Source: Legionella bononiensis
Lineage (GTDB): Bacteria; Pseudomonadota; Gammaproteobacteria; Legionellales; Legionellaceae
Direction of reading: 5' to 3'
Assembly: GCF_016786215.1 (NCBI RefSeq)
Contig: NZ_JADOBG010000010.1
Coordinates: 186,001 to 250,000 of the forward strand
DNA: 64,000 nt
Shown: piece by piece, positions 26,832 through 36,411 of the stretch
Position numbering within the stretch: the stretch's first letter is position 1
How the letters are laid out: each line of letters opens with the position of its first letter
Translations under genes and position numbers: made by a program
Notes under the pieces: model-generated
Database searches by the model: none
The model's input: the letters and a program-made list of their open reading frames with translations, nothing else
Told to the model about the DNA's origin: nothing

Positions 26832-28316
26832 ATGAGTATTTCTAAAGGCGATAGTACTAATGTGGATGCTACAAAGCCTGAGGATATTGCTGCAGCAAAG
26901 ACACAATATTCGCCAAATTATACTCCATATCAACGAAGAGTAGGTATTCAAGGTAATAACATTGATCTTATACTTGTAGATTATAAAAAAAAATATTGTG
27001 GTGAGCCAAACAACTATCCAGAACCTAAACAAGAAAAGGGGAGTACCCGCTTATTATTCCCTTCACCTGAAGATTTAGCGACTTTTATACAAGATCAGGC
27101 GAGTCAAGGGAGAGGATTTACTCTCACGGATGGCCAAGGACGAGTAATGGCCTACTCAAATGGTGATGGAAAATTATATAAAGCTGATAATACCGTCTAT
27201 GGTCCAGGTGAGAAGCTTGTGGCATCTGATATACCTATCAGGGGATTTAGTATACCACCAATTCAATCTCAACAAGAAGTTGCTGCTGTAACGACTGAGG
27301 ATACTGCCCCAGAAAAGAAAGGTTCTTACTCAAGTGACAAAGTGAGGCAGCTTATTTCTACACAGCTTTGTAGAGTTACAGAAATTGAAAACCATCAGGA
27401 ATTGAAAGGTAAATCTCACCCTGGTATTTGGTATGAAAATAAAGATAGCAAACAAGCCAGCATCATTGGGACTAATGATGTGGTAGATGACTACATCAAA
27501 AAATTAAAAAAGGAATATGGCAAGGATTTTGAAATTGGCTCTGAAGTGGTTTCATATGAGGGAAAAGAACTTGTACAGTTAACGATACCAATCCAATCTT
27601 TAGCGACTGTTGCAAAAAAAATGGATTATCCCATAGATTTGAGTGGGGATATCCCTACCGAATCCCTTGCTAAAGAGCAAAACCAAGAGCGGGAAGTTCC
27701 ATTAGATAAACGTGCAAATACTGAAGATACTGCTCTAGAAAAAAAAGGTTCTTACTCAAGTGACAAAGTGAGGCAGCTTATTTCTACACAGCTTTGTAGA
27801 ATTACAGAAGTTGAAAATCATCAGGAATTGAAAGGTAAATCTCACCCTGGTATTTGGTATGAGAATAAAGATGGCAAACAAGCCAGCATCATTGGGACTA
27901 ATGATGTGGTAGATGACTACATCCAAAAATTAAAAAAGGAATATGGTAAGGATTTTGAAATTGGCTCTGAAGTGGTTTCATATGAGGGAAAAGAACTTGT
28001 ACACTTAACGATACCAATCCAATCTTTAGCGACTGTTGCAAAAAAAATGGATTATCCCATAGATTTGAGTGGGGATATCCCTACCGCATCCCTCGCTAAA
28101 GATCAAAGTCAAGAACGGGAAGTTCCATTAGATAAAAGTGTAAAAGAGGTGATTGGGCAATATAAGCCAGCCTTTAACCTTCAACCTATGTCTAATACGA
28201 CAACTTGTTCCAATCTCGATGATTTACCCGCATACGGCACATCAACTCAAAGCGTTGAGAATGACCAACAAGCAGCTGATGCAAATGATGAGAATACAAG
28301 CCAAGCAAATCTATGA
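26832..28316 (+). CDS. Protein with two 142-residue tandem repeats
   Basis: The protein is 494 residues from the ATG at 26832; an ATG three codons upstream is also possible. Residues 1-155 are unique. Two near-identical repeats with a 426-bp period follow (about 27295-27720 and 27721-28146), differing at only a few residues. Each contains SSDKVRQLISTQLCRVTE, HPGIWYENKDSKQASIIGTN and FEIGSEVVSYEGKELVQL. There is no signal peptide or membrane helix. It is hydrophilic and Lys/Glu-rich, with an Asn/Gln-rich end, consistent with a translocated effector. I recognise no family. Confidence 0.65.
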   Translation: MSISKGDSTNVDATKPEDIAAAKTQYSPNYTPYQRRVGIQGNNIDLILVDYKKKYCGEPNNYPEPKQEKGSTRLLFPSPEDLATFIQDQASQGRGFTLTDGQGRVMAYSNGDGKLYKADNTVYGPGEKLVASDIPIRGFSIPPIQSQQEVAAVTTEDTAPEKKGSYSSDKVRQLISTQLCRVTEIENHQELKGKSHPGIWYENKDSKQASIIGTNDVVDDYIKKLKKEYGKDFEIGSEVVSYEGKELVQLTIPIQSLATVAKKMDYPIDLSGDIPTESLAKEQNQEREVPLDKRANTEDTALEKKGSYSSDKVRQLISTQLCRITEVENHQELKGKSHPGIWYENKDGKQASIIGTNDVVDDYIQKLKKEYGKDFEIGSEVVSYEGKELVHLTIPIQSLATVAKKMDYPIDLSGDIPTASLAKDQSQEREVPLDKSVKEVIGQYKPAFNLQPMSNTTTCSNLDDLPAYGTSTQSVENDQQAADANDENTSQANL

Positions 28317-28387
28317 AACTGAATACAACAAGCTCACCGTACCTTTTTTCTTTTTTGAATATATGAGTTAAATTTCAGCAAGCGTAT

Positions 28388-28419
28388 CCTGGGATACGGC
28401 TCTTTGGCTTACTCCCAGG
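28388..28419. repeat. Solitary REP hairpin
   Basis: A single REP unit (CCTGGGATACGGC ... CTTACTCCCAGG) with no matching partner lies 71 bases after the stop of the tandem-repeat gene. It could also serve as its transcription terminator. The rest of 28317-28671 holds nothing I can support. Confidence 0.6.
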
Positions 28420-28671
28420 CTGCGCTGGCTGATTACTTTGCTTATCAGACCTAATACATAAAGTGTAGTTAATTGTGTCAATGTCAATTGACTGGTTTAA
28501 ATTTGCTCATCAACGTTGGGCTGAGGGTCTTTACGCAGAAGTTTAGATACAGCATAAATGCTTCTTCAGCCCGATCGGTTCAGATGTGTTTCTTATACCA
28601 AAAACAGGTTAATCCCAAAGCTGAACGTCGGGAAGAAGTCTAGAAAATGGGATTCTTACAGGTCAATGACG

Positions 28672-29634
28672 CTAAAATGTGAATCTAAAGCTGCTCTCCT
28701 CTTCCTCTTCTTCACTTGACTCCAAAGGCTCATGCTGAAGGCTAAAATCATGCACTAATTCATTGACCTTGATAAATTCTCGAATTGCTCCAAAAAATCT
28801 CTCTGGAACATCTGACTCCATTGAATGATCTGATTTTTCAAAAATTTTGAGGCTGCTATTTGGAATAGCATTAGCCATTTGTATTGAATAAACAGGTGAT
28901 GTAATCCAATCTTCTTCCCCTACTAAAACAAGAGTGGTACAGGTGATATCAGATAGTTTATCTAAATAATTAAACTTCCAAATATTAGACCGAAAACCTT
29001 CATTCAGTGCATCAAAAGAATAAGGATAAATTGGTGCGGGACGACTTACTGGCTCATTGTGTCGTATTTTCCAGGAATAAAAAGGTTTCATTACTTCAAA
29101 GTAATGATCTGTTTCCTCCTGATTTATAAAAGAGCCACTCCAAAGTGTTTCACATACTTTTATTTGTTCTTCCGTTCCTTTAGCTAAAACATTTGCCTTT
29201 GCCGTTTCCAGAAATGCATAGCTTGGTGCGCCAGCTGCCAGAATTAAAGAGCTCACTTGTTCTGGATAACGTACAGTAAATCCAAGAGCTGTTATCGCGC
29301 CACAAGATTTGCCCAGCATAATGACCTGTTCAAGTTTTAACTCACCAATAATATAATGAATGTCATCAATATTATTATCGAGCGTATAGGTAGATGGTTC
29401 CCCCTTGGCACTCAGACCACACCCTCGTGGATCATAGAAAATAACATTGGCTTCTTCTTGAATGCACTCATAATCCTTGTAATTGGAATGATTGGCTCCT
29501 GGGCCACCTGGAATCATGAATACATAGGGTTTCGTTTTAAGAGCCTCCTCATGTTCATAGACTATTTGGATATGGATGGTTGTTTCAGGCGCGTTTATTC
29601 GGCTGGGCACTTTGATGTCAAATATTTTATTCAT
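28672..29634 (-). CDS. Alpha/beta hydrolase, proline iminopeptidase-like
   Basis: The ATG at 29634 has TGGAG six bases upstream, giving 320 residues. An oxyanion-loop motif, PGGPGANHSNY, a DPRGCGLS segment, and a nucleophile elbow GKSCGA with serine (usually GGSWG in proline iminopeptidases) are present. The catalytic acid is probably in VGEEDWITSP and the histidine in EKSDHSMESD. It is a cytoplasmic hydrolase of the S33 group. The non-standard elbow leaves substrate open. The acidic C-terminal tail (SSEEEEEESS) is unusual and may be an effector-like signal. Confidence 0.8.
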   Translation of the reverse strand: MNKIFDIKVPSRINAPETTIHIQIVYEHEEALKTKPYVFMIPGGPGANHSNYKDYECIQEEANVIFYDPRGCGLSAKGEPSTYTLDNNIDDIHYIIGELKLEQVIMLGKSCGAITALGFTVRYPEQVSSLILAAGAPSYAFLETAKANVLAKGTEEQIKVCETLWSGSFINQEETDHYFEVMKPFYSWKIRHNEPVSRPAPIYPYSFDALNEGFRSNIWKFNYLDKLSDITCTTLVLVGEEDWITSPVYSIQMANAIPNSSLKIFEKSDHSMESDVPERFFGAIREFIKVNELVHDFSLQHEPLESSEEEEEESSFRFTF

Positions 29635-29787
29635 AGAAAACTCCATTTTTAAAAAAGACCTGAAAAACGCGAGTGTAACTTATTTGGCAAATCACTGCGA
29701 TAAAGAGTGTTTTCCTCAAATTCTTTTTGTAACTCCACTGATTGTTACGTTTGTTACTCACATCACTTTTAGATATGTTCAACAGAT

Positions 29788-30063
29788 GTAGCCTGGGAGA
29801 AGGCCCAAAGGGACGTATCCCAGGTTTCCAGTCCATCTGCATTCACGCTCCAAATGCTCCTTGGACTCCATCATCACCCCAATGCTCCTGCAATACTCCA
29901 GTCTGAACAACAAATACCACCAGGCGTAAAATCGCTGCAAAAATTAACCCTATTTGATTATGGAGTTGGATTTCCTGTGAATGGAATTTTATAAGGGTTT
30001 GTTGAGGTATGGAAGTAAAATGCAAACCTGGGATACGGCCCTTGGGGCCTACTCCCAGGCTAC
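29788..30063. repeat. REP/MITE-like element, copy E
   Basis: A 276-bp complete copy with both inverted hairpin termini, sharing the core with copies A and B. It lies between the hydrolase gene and the end of the large effector-like gene. The rest of this 520-bp gap shows no gene. Confidence 0.8.
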
Positions 30064-30154
30064 GATAGCTGGAGCCATCAATCCTTATTATCCCAGTTCA
30101 TTCATAGTTGTTATGATGCCCGATTAGCTGGTATTACTATTGAGCTGCTTTAGG

Positions 30155-32563
30155 CTAAATACCGTGATGCCCGGGTGCTTGTAGGTTTGATGGCGCAGCA
30201 AGATGTTCACGAGACTGCATAAGGTCTTTAGTTCTCGCTTCATCAATGGCTTCTATAGCCGCCAAATCAATGGCGGCCTGACCCGAGTGCGGCCCGGCGG
30301 CTTCCATGCCATCGCCGGCAGATTCGGCAAACCCAGCCCGTACTATTGCAAATGAAAAACCCAATCCGGACTCCTCGCCTGCGGCAGTAGGAGTAAACCA
30401 AGCATCATTGGAACCAGTTTCAAAGTTAAAAAACTTAAGCCGCCGCCGTAGATTAGCTGGACGATCCGCATCCAATAAGGTAGGGTCTTTGACTACCTTT
30501 TCAAATGAACGCTTGGGATGACAATATTCCTGGGCAATATGAGCAGGCACTTCTCTTTGCGGCAAACCAACCTTGATCCAGAGTGTGTCTAGTTCTTCCC
30601 AGTTCTCCGCAGTGTTCTTGGGACTTTGGTCGTACGCCTCAATATAATTTTTTAATGCTTTTTTTAAAGGCGTTAAATCAAAATGTGCACTGCGGTATTC
30701 TTTCCCCTTTTGGGTATAGGCTAGCCCTCTGGGGTGTTTGAATAGGTCTCCTATGAGTTCTTCTATCTTCTCCACCCGTTTCAGGATAATGAATTTGGTC
30801 TCATCATCCATATACCGTTCCAGCATCCGACACATATGGGTGTCTTTGGCCCAATAGGCATATTCATAGGCGGTGCAGTTGAAGGTTCTTCCTGAATAGT
30901 CGGTAAAGGGGACTTTCCTTGTGGTAAGAAGCTCCTGAGTAGTAGCGCTATCTTTTTGGAGCAGGCTTTCAGCCTCATTTTGTTGGCCGTAGGCAACTTG
31001 CTGTAAGAATTGTTTGGCATCGATTTTGGGTTTGAAATCGGGTCGTTCTTGTTTGAGTTGAGTCAATAGGTCTTTTTTAAGTTTTGGGTCTTGATAGGTG
31101 TTGATGCGTTCGTATAAGGTTTGTAATTCAGCATTATCCATGACCGCTGTATCGATGGTGATGTCTTCCTGAACCAGACAATTATGGGGGATGTTGACGT
31201 CTAAGTCAGATGCTTGAGCGCGAGCCGGCTCTAAAGGCTGGGTTAATTCGGGAGGTACATCCAATAAAGGAGAGCTGGCGAATTCTGGGAAACTCATGCA
31301 TATTGACCCTTGGTGGGTAAAAAAATGCCCTTTCTTTTCAGTGTTCAATACAAAAAATTCATCAAAATGGGGAGAATCTTTGATTTGCAGATATCGGCTC
31401 GTAAAGTCTTGCTTAATGGTTTGAATGTCCTCTGCAGTGAGTGGGGCTTTTAATTTGAATCGTTTAAAATGCTGATTTATCCACATCAAACACGTTTCTT
31501 CAATGGGAGTATTAGTCTTTTGTGCGTTAACCAGTGTCTGTGCAAGGCTTGTGCTTAAATTCGAGCTTTTATCCAGTATTTGCCCAAAATTTGTGTCGGA
31601 GTCGATTAGGTCATGAGTGAAGCAATAGACATTGGTAATTCCTAATAAAAATTGGGTGGCTATAGACCATTGTTCAGCTTGCGCTAAATAGCTAAACGGA
31701 GATTCCGTGGCGGTCTCGAATAACTGACCAGCGCAGTATCCGAATAAGGCTTCCATATACTCAACTGGGCTTGTTTGCGCGTCAAATTCCAAATTATTAT
31801 CCATTTCTTGTTTTTGTATAGGGTTGCCTTGCTCGTCTTTTGTAAAATCAACGGAGACGTTCACCAAGTCTTCCACTGTATCGTGCAAGAGTTCCCTTAA
31901 GCGCTCAAAATCAACCGGCACATGAGGGGGCTGTAATTGGTTCAATACCCGTTGTATCACCTGTGATTTCAAATCCCTTACTTGAAAATTCAATGGGGTG
32001 TAAGCCTCGATGAGTGCCTGTTGTAATTTGGATTGGGCTTCTTGTATGTCTCTTGATACGCTTTTATGGGCCACGCTAAATAGGGGATTAGCCACTTCCG
32101 AACGCAAAAAGCCATCTTCATCAGTGGGACGTAATACCATACTGTAGAGATTAGAGCGTGCCCGGTCTTGCATGAATTGTCCCAAGGGCTTTGGGTAGTT
32201 GGGAAAGCCTGAATTGAGGCAGTTCAGCTCTGGGTGTTTTTCCAGAAAAGCCAGAGCATTCAAATACGCATTAATTTGGATTAGTCTTTCTTGTTTTTGT
32301 TGAGTGAGCTCTGACTGTGCATCAAGTAAGCTGATGTCGTTTTCCAGGGCTTCTTTGTAGGCTAATAATTCCACTTTGAGGCTGATTTTTTTGTTTGAAT
32401 TACTGCCTTTATTAAAAAATTCTTGTAGTGCATAAACCGCTTTGCAGGTGTTGTCTAATCCAATATTCGTGCCGCTGACTATGGGCATAAACACGTGAAC
32501 TATGTTCTCGGGGCTTACATTGAGGTACCTGGCGGATAAAGGTTCTTTTAGCGGCAGCTTCAT
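30155..32563 (-). CDS. Large effector-like protein with ankyrin-like module
   Basis: This 802-residue protein has no signal peptide or membrane helix. Residues 1-430 are helical and unrecognised. Residues about 520-615 (VAYGQQNEAESLLQ, then TDYSGRTFNCTAYEYAYWAK, DTHMCRMLERYM) form an ankyrin-like module recurrent in large Legionella and Coxiella effector-type proteins. The last 100 residues contain a Gly/Ala-rich stretch ending in HHGI. It is probably a Dot/Icm substrate with unknown activity. No strong RBS is seen. The gene is visibly more GC-rich towards its 3' end than its neighbours. Confidence 0.65.
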   Translation of the reverse strand: MKLPLKEPLSARYLNVSPENIVHVFMPIVSGTNIGLDNTCKAVYALQEFFNKGSNSNKKISLKVELLAYKEALENDISLLDAQSELTQQKQERLIQINAYLNALAFLEKHPELNCLNSGFPNYPKPLGQFMQDRARSNLYSMVLRPTDEDGFLRSEVANPLFSVAHKSVSRDIQEAQSKLQQALIEAYTPLNFQVRDLKSQVIQRVLNQLQPPHVPVDFERLRELLHDTVEDLVNVSVDFTKDEQGNPIQKQEMDNNLEFDAQTSPVEYMEALFGYCAGQLFETATESPFSYLAQAEQWSIATQFLLGITNVYCFTHDLIDSDTNFGQILDKSSNLSTSLAQTLVNAQKTNTPIEETCLMWINQHFKRFKLKAPLTAEDIQTIKQDFTSRYLQIKDSPHFDEFFVLNTEKKGHFFTHQGSICMSFPEFASSPLLDVPPELTQPLEPARAQASDLDVNIPHNCLVQEDITIDTAVMDNAELQTLYERINTYQDPKLKKDLLTQLKQERPDFKPKIDAKQFLQQVAYGQQNEAESLLQKDSATTQELLTTRKVPFTDYSGRTFNCTAYEYAYWAKDTHMCRMLERYMDDETKFIILKRVEKIEELIGDLFKHPRGLAYTQKGKEYRSAHFDLTPLKKALKNYIEAYDQSPKNTAENWEELDTLWIKVGLPQREVPAHIAQEYCHPKRSFEKVVKDPTLLDADRPANLRRRLKFFNFETGSNDAWFTPTAAGEESGLGFSFAIVRAGFAESAGDGMEAAGPHSGQAAIDLAAIEAIDEARTKDLMQSREHLAAPSNLQAPGHHGI

Positions 32564-33033
32564 GATTACCGTGCTTTATTTGCTCATTATGCTTGTATTA
32601 TAGCATTACATGACAAACATAACCCGAATCTCTTACTGCAGTTTAATTAGACAACTGGCATAGGTTACAAAAGGAAGGTTTTCTGAAAATTGATTTTACA
32701 ATCCTTAATTCTAACTAAGATTTAAATCATTAGATCCATGCATCACAAAACAGTAAATCACCCTACTTTTTACCAATTAGAAAATCATTTCATTAGGATT
32801 TCTGACTGTATTGTATGGCGTGTCGGTATTATGGACTAAATTATAAAATGTTTCATTTCATCCGGTCCAATTTAGTCTATGTGCTAGACTAAATTGACTT
32901 TTGCATTTATTACGCTGTTTGACGGATAAGCAATTACAGTTTTTAAGCGATACTGAACCACGTGTAGAAGAAAAAATGAAGATCACAAATTGATGCGGAT
33001 TAACTAGCTAATTTTAAATTATGGAGAGCTTTT
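32564..33033. other. Intergenic region between divergent genes
   Basis: No gene is seen. It holds the promoters of the divergent 30155-32563 and 33034-33522 genes and a set of three GACTAAATT half-sites listed separately. Confidence 0.5.
32834..32895. promoter_or_regulatory. Triple GACTAAATT operator-like array
   Basis: GACTAAATT occurs at 32834-32842 and 32887-32895, and its reverse complement AATTTAGTC at 32869-32877. The last two make a palindrome with a 9-base spacer. This looks like a binding site for a dimeric repressor, about 140 bases before the cupin start. No regulator gene is adjacent. Confidence 0.4.
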
Positions 33034-33522
33034 ATGAACGGACAAGGAATAAAAACAACTTTGATATCTACGTTATTAATGTCAACTTTAATCGCAACAT
33101 CATCATTTGCTAGTTCAAAAGAAAGCGTAGCTGATAATAAAATCAATGCGGCTATTTCTCCCCAAATTTTTGAAATGGCTAAAAAAAATGAAAACTGGAA
33201 GTTAGCCCTTGTGACAGGTAAAGATGCACAGGTAGTATTGATGAATATCACCCCTAAGACCAACCCAAACAATGAGATTGGGGTAGAAACTCATCAATTT
33301 GATCAGGTCATATTTGTTGTTGAAGGTCATGCTAAATCGATTCTCAATGGCAAAAACTCAACCGTCACAGCAGGTGATATGATCTTCATCCCCCAAGGGA
33401 TTCCTCATAATTTTATTAATCTCGATGCAAAGAAACCATTCAAAATAATAAGTGTCTATTCAGCTACAGATATTCCTGAAAATGCCGTATATAAGCACAA
33501 GTCAGATATGCCACAAGATTAA
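33034..33522 (+). CDS. Secreted cupin-domain protein
   Basis: This 162-residue protein has GGAGAG upstream of the ATG and a signal peptide ending near SSFAS. Residues about 70-145 form a single cupin: THQFDQVIFVVEGHAKSIL, with G-D-M-I-F-IPQGIPHNF as the second motif. Metal ligands are probably His at THQF and His in PHNF; the first motif has fewer histidines than usual. It is a periplasmic or secreted small beta-barrel whose substrate is unknown. A candidate operator lies upstream. Confidence 0.82.
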   Translation: MNGQGIKTTLISTLLMSTLIATSSFASSKESVADNKINAAISPQIFEMAKKNENWKLALVTGKDAQVVLMNITPKTNPNNEIGVETHQFDQVIFVVEGHAKSILNGKNSTVTAGDMIFIPQGIPHNFINLDAKKPFKIISVYSATDIPENAVYKHKSDMPQD

Positions 33523-33546
33523 TTTGGCGGCATATCGACAGCAGGC

Positions 33547-33948
33547 GTAGCCTGGGAGTAGGCCCAAAGGGCCGTATCCCAGGTTTTCAGTCCAATTTCA
33601 TTCACTCTCCAAACGCTCCGTGCACACCATCATATCCCCAATGTTCTTGGATTATTCCCGTCTGAACATAATGAAAATGAGGTTCAGATCTTGTCTTTTG
33701 TTTTAAGATAATGAAAAGTAAGATCTCCTCCAACAGGTCAATATGATTGGCTATTAATTGTGAGTTCCGATTTCTAAAAAGTAAGATTAAAAAAATAAGT
33801 ACCGCCAGGCGTAAAATCTCTGCGAAAGTAGACCCTATTTGTTGATGAAGTTGGATTTCCTTTGAATGGCATTTTATAGGGGTTTGTTGCGCTATGGAAG
33901 TAAAATGAAAACCTGGGATACGGCCCTTTGGGCCTACTCGCAGGCTAC
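33547..33948. repeat. REP/MITE-like element, copy F, with internal insertion
   Basis: A 402-bp copy with intact, almost perfect inverted termini. Compared with copies A, B and E it carries about 130 extra bases (about 33668-33798) between the conserved TCTGAACA and AGTACCGCC core segments. The extra part has no ORF and may be another nested element or the ancestral length. Confidence 0.75.
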
Positions 33949-34031
33949 GCCAGCTTACCAAAAGAATGCACGTATCAATACAGTTAAAAGTAATCATGCA
34001 CCATGAATTTTTATCATCCCTTACAAAGCAA

Positions 34032-35753
34032 TCATCTTCCCGAATTTATGCGGTTTGGTCGTGTCATCACTGTGGAATTTTCCTCCTGGTTACCATCTAA
34101 AGCAAAAAATCCAGCTTCAGCAATCGGCACGACAGCTGGTTTTTTGTCCCTGAATCTAAAAAGATATTCAGGCTGACCACCAACACCGTTATTAAACCCT
34201 TTTAATTGTGGGTGATAATTTTTTTTGTTATCAACGAAGGATTCAATTTCAAACTCGGCCAATGTTTGCGATACAACATGAGTTAAAAGCGCAATAGTCA
34301 GGGTTTTACCGCGACAAACTCGATTATCTGAACCAAAAGTTGCCAACGGATTCAGTTGCTTATAGTATTTGCTGTTTTCCTCTGGGTTAAATTCGTTCGC
34401 ATACTCCCCCCATTCTCGCGATGTATTGGCCTGCCAGGTTGTATAATGCAGCTCCGTGCCAGCAGGAACAAAAATTGTAACCCCCTGATACTCTATCACA
34501 AAATCCTGCAGGGCTTTTCCTGGCTGAGCATAGATGGTCGTGTAAAGACGACCAACTTCTTTAAGCAGCAGGTCAAGACTTTCAGGCCATTTTTCATCGC
34601 GAATTTGTTCACTTCGTAGGTATTTTTGCTTGATATCATCGCGTCCAAACTCAACGAAACAGTGATCCAGGTATTTTTTAATATTGTCTCCCCCAGCAAA
34701 CAATAATGAGATAATGATTTGCCTTAACTCATCCTCGCTTACTTTTTTAACATACTCATCACCGAGATAAAAGTTTTGTTTTCGCTCCATAATTTTATTG
34801 ATAAATGGATTAAGTTGGTCACGAGCGCGAGTCCTCAAATCCTCTTTATTTGAATATGGACTCATAATGGATTTAAACGCGTCATCAGAGACTTCTGCTA
34901 TGGCATTGGACAGACCCTGTATAAAATCCTCTGACCAGTTTTCCTGTTCTTGTCTTTCATTTTCTGGTGGATAAAACCCATTTAAAAAAATTCTCAAGGA
35001 AAACGAAAGAAAATCAGGAGTAAACGGCTTTTGTTTTTTAGCATGCTTACGGAATTGATTGAGCAACTCACTCGTTTGCTCTCTTACCACATTGATAAAA
35101 TGTGTTTTATAGGGATTGTCTTTATATTTTTCAGTGCTATCAAACGATTGAATAGTTAGGGTTTCAATCATTTGTTTATTAAAAAGAGCATGGGTTTTAT
35201 CGTCAGCACTTAAAATGCCCATTCCAACTGCTTCTAAAACCGAAGAAAAGGCATCTCCACCCGAAATTTTGGGGACATCTGGATTATCACTATAATACTT
35301 CTCTGATGTAGTTTCAGCCCGAGGTATTTTGCGCAGTGCGTTAACAACTGATGGAGCGCCAAAAGCCAACACTTGCTGCACCAATTTAATTTCGCATTTA
35401 GCAAGTGACTCGCTGAGTGGAATGTCGTAAACGATTGCATTAATTACCGCTTGGCTGATTTCTTCAAATGGAAATTGGGGAACCAGGACAGATAGATTTA
35501 AAATCTCCAAAGCATCATTTGGAACTTTGGCATACAACGCTGTTAAAAAATGATGGAAGGCATTAGGATCTTTATACCCTTTAAACCAGGTGGCTACTTG
35601 AAACGTATTGGCTAAAGCCATACCCATATAGGCCAATTTGGAAAAAACGTTCCTGATGATTGATTGTTGATAATCACTATCATTCGTACAAACCCTAATA
35701 GTAACCTCGGAGTTAGTGATAGAGGTATTTGATTTTCTATAAAAAAAATACAT
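34032..35753 (-). CDS. Divergent cytochrome P450
   Basis: This 573-residue protein has P450 landmarks in order: a C-helix-like MGILSADDKTHALFNKQM (178-195), an I-helix LLFAGGDNIKKYL (350-362), ExxR in KEVGRL (E399, R402), a meander ANEFNPE (452-458), and the haem loop FGSDNRVCRGK with Cys480 as thiolate ligand. The haem motif matches FxxGxRxCxG except that Asn replaces the middle glycine. The I-helix lacks the usual threonine pair, so oxygen activation may be altered. There is no membrane anchor, and the N-terminus is long. No redox partner is in the window. Confidence 0.78.
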   Translation of the reverse strand: MYFFYRKSNTSITNSEVTIRVCTNDSDYQQSIIRNVFSKLAYMGMALANTFQVATWFKGYKDPNAFHHFLTALYAKVPNDALEILNLSVLVPQFPFEEISQAVINAIVYDIPLSESLAKCEIKLVQQVLAFGAPSVVNALRKIPRAETTSEKYYSDNPDVPKISGGDAFSSVLEAVGMGILSADDKTHALFNKQMIETLTIQSFDSTEKYKDNPYKTHFINVVREQTSELLNQFRKHAKKQKPFTPDFLSFSLRIFLNGFYPPENERQEQENWSEDFIQGLSNAIAEVSDDAFKSIMSPYSNKEDLRTRARDQLNPFINKIMERKQNFYLGDEYVKKVSEDELRQIIISLLFAGGDNIKKYLDHCFVEFGRDDIKQKYLRSEQIRDEKWPESLDLLLKEVGRLYTTIYAQPGKALQDFVIEYQGVTIFVPAGTELHYTTWQANTSREWGEYANEFNPEENSKYYKQLNPLATFGSDNRVCRGKTLTIALLTHVVSQTLAEFEIESFVDNKKNYHPQLKGFNNGVGGQPEYLFRFRDKKPAVVPIAEAGFFALDGNQEENSTVMTRPNRINSGR

Positions 35754-36411
35754 GGTATTGATCCTGATGGTTTGAGCAGAATTAGACTGACTTAATTAAC
35801 AAAGAGTAAATTTGCTTGCCATATTAACGGAAATTTATATAAAAAAGAAAGCGTTACGTAGGAAAATATAGTGTATTTTTGCCGCAAATTTATTTTAAAA
35901 TAGTTGTTTCATTGGATGAAAAAGATTCACTCTATCTACTAAGAACGTGCAAGGCCAAGCCTTGAATTTCTAATTTTACGGCTAAGTAGCGAATCATGCG
36001 AAGCCCTGAATCATTTCCAATTTAGAGATATTACAAAATCAACCTGATTGATCAATGAACAAAACTCGGAGCCGTCTAAAAATCATCCCCCACGTTCTTT
36101 ACTGATGATCATATAAATACCATTTAACCCAGCAGGCGAAGCCTGGGAGAAGGCCCAAAGGGCCGTATCCCAGGTTTTCATTCCACATTCACTCTCCAAA
36201 CCATCCTTGAACTCCATTATATCCCCAATGTTCCTGCACTACTCCATTCTGAACATAGAAATGAACACAAAAAATCCATTAGAGACAATAAAAGCACCAG
36301 GTGATTCACTATAACTCATTATGCTATACTATTCTCACCATCTTGAATTAAAAACAATCAATAGTGTTCGTGGAAATCCAGGAATAAGAACAATAGAAAG
36401 GGCAAATAATC
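35754..36411. other. Intergenic region between divergent P450 and NRPS genes
   Basis: No gene is seen. It contains the truncated REP/MITE copy G (36138-36261) and the promoter regions of both divergent genes. A -10-like TATACT lies at 36325-36330, upstream of the NRPS. Confidence 0.5.
36138..36261. repeat. REP/MITE-like element, truncated copy G
   Basis: Left half only: a terminal hairpin (GAAGCCTGGGAGAAG...) followed by the family core up to ACTCCATTCTGAACA, then unrelated sequence. It ends at the same core position at which copy F carries its insertion, suggesting a breakpoint hotspot. Confidence 0.7.
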
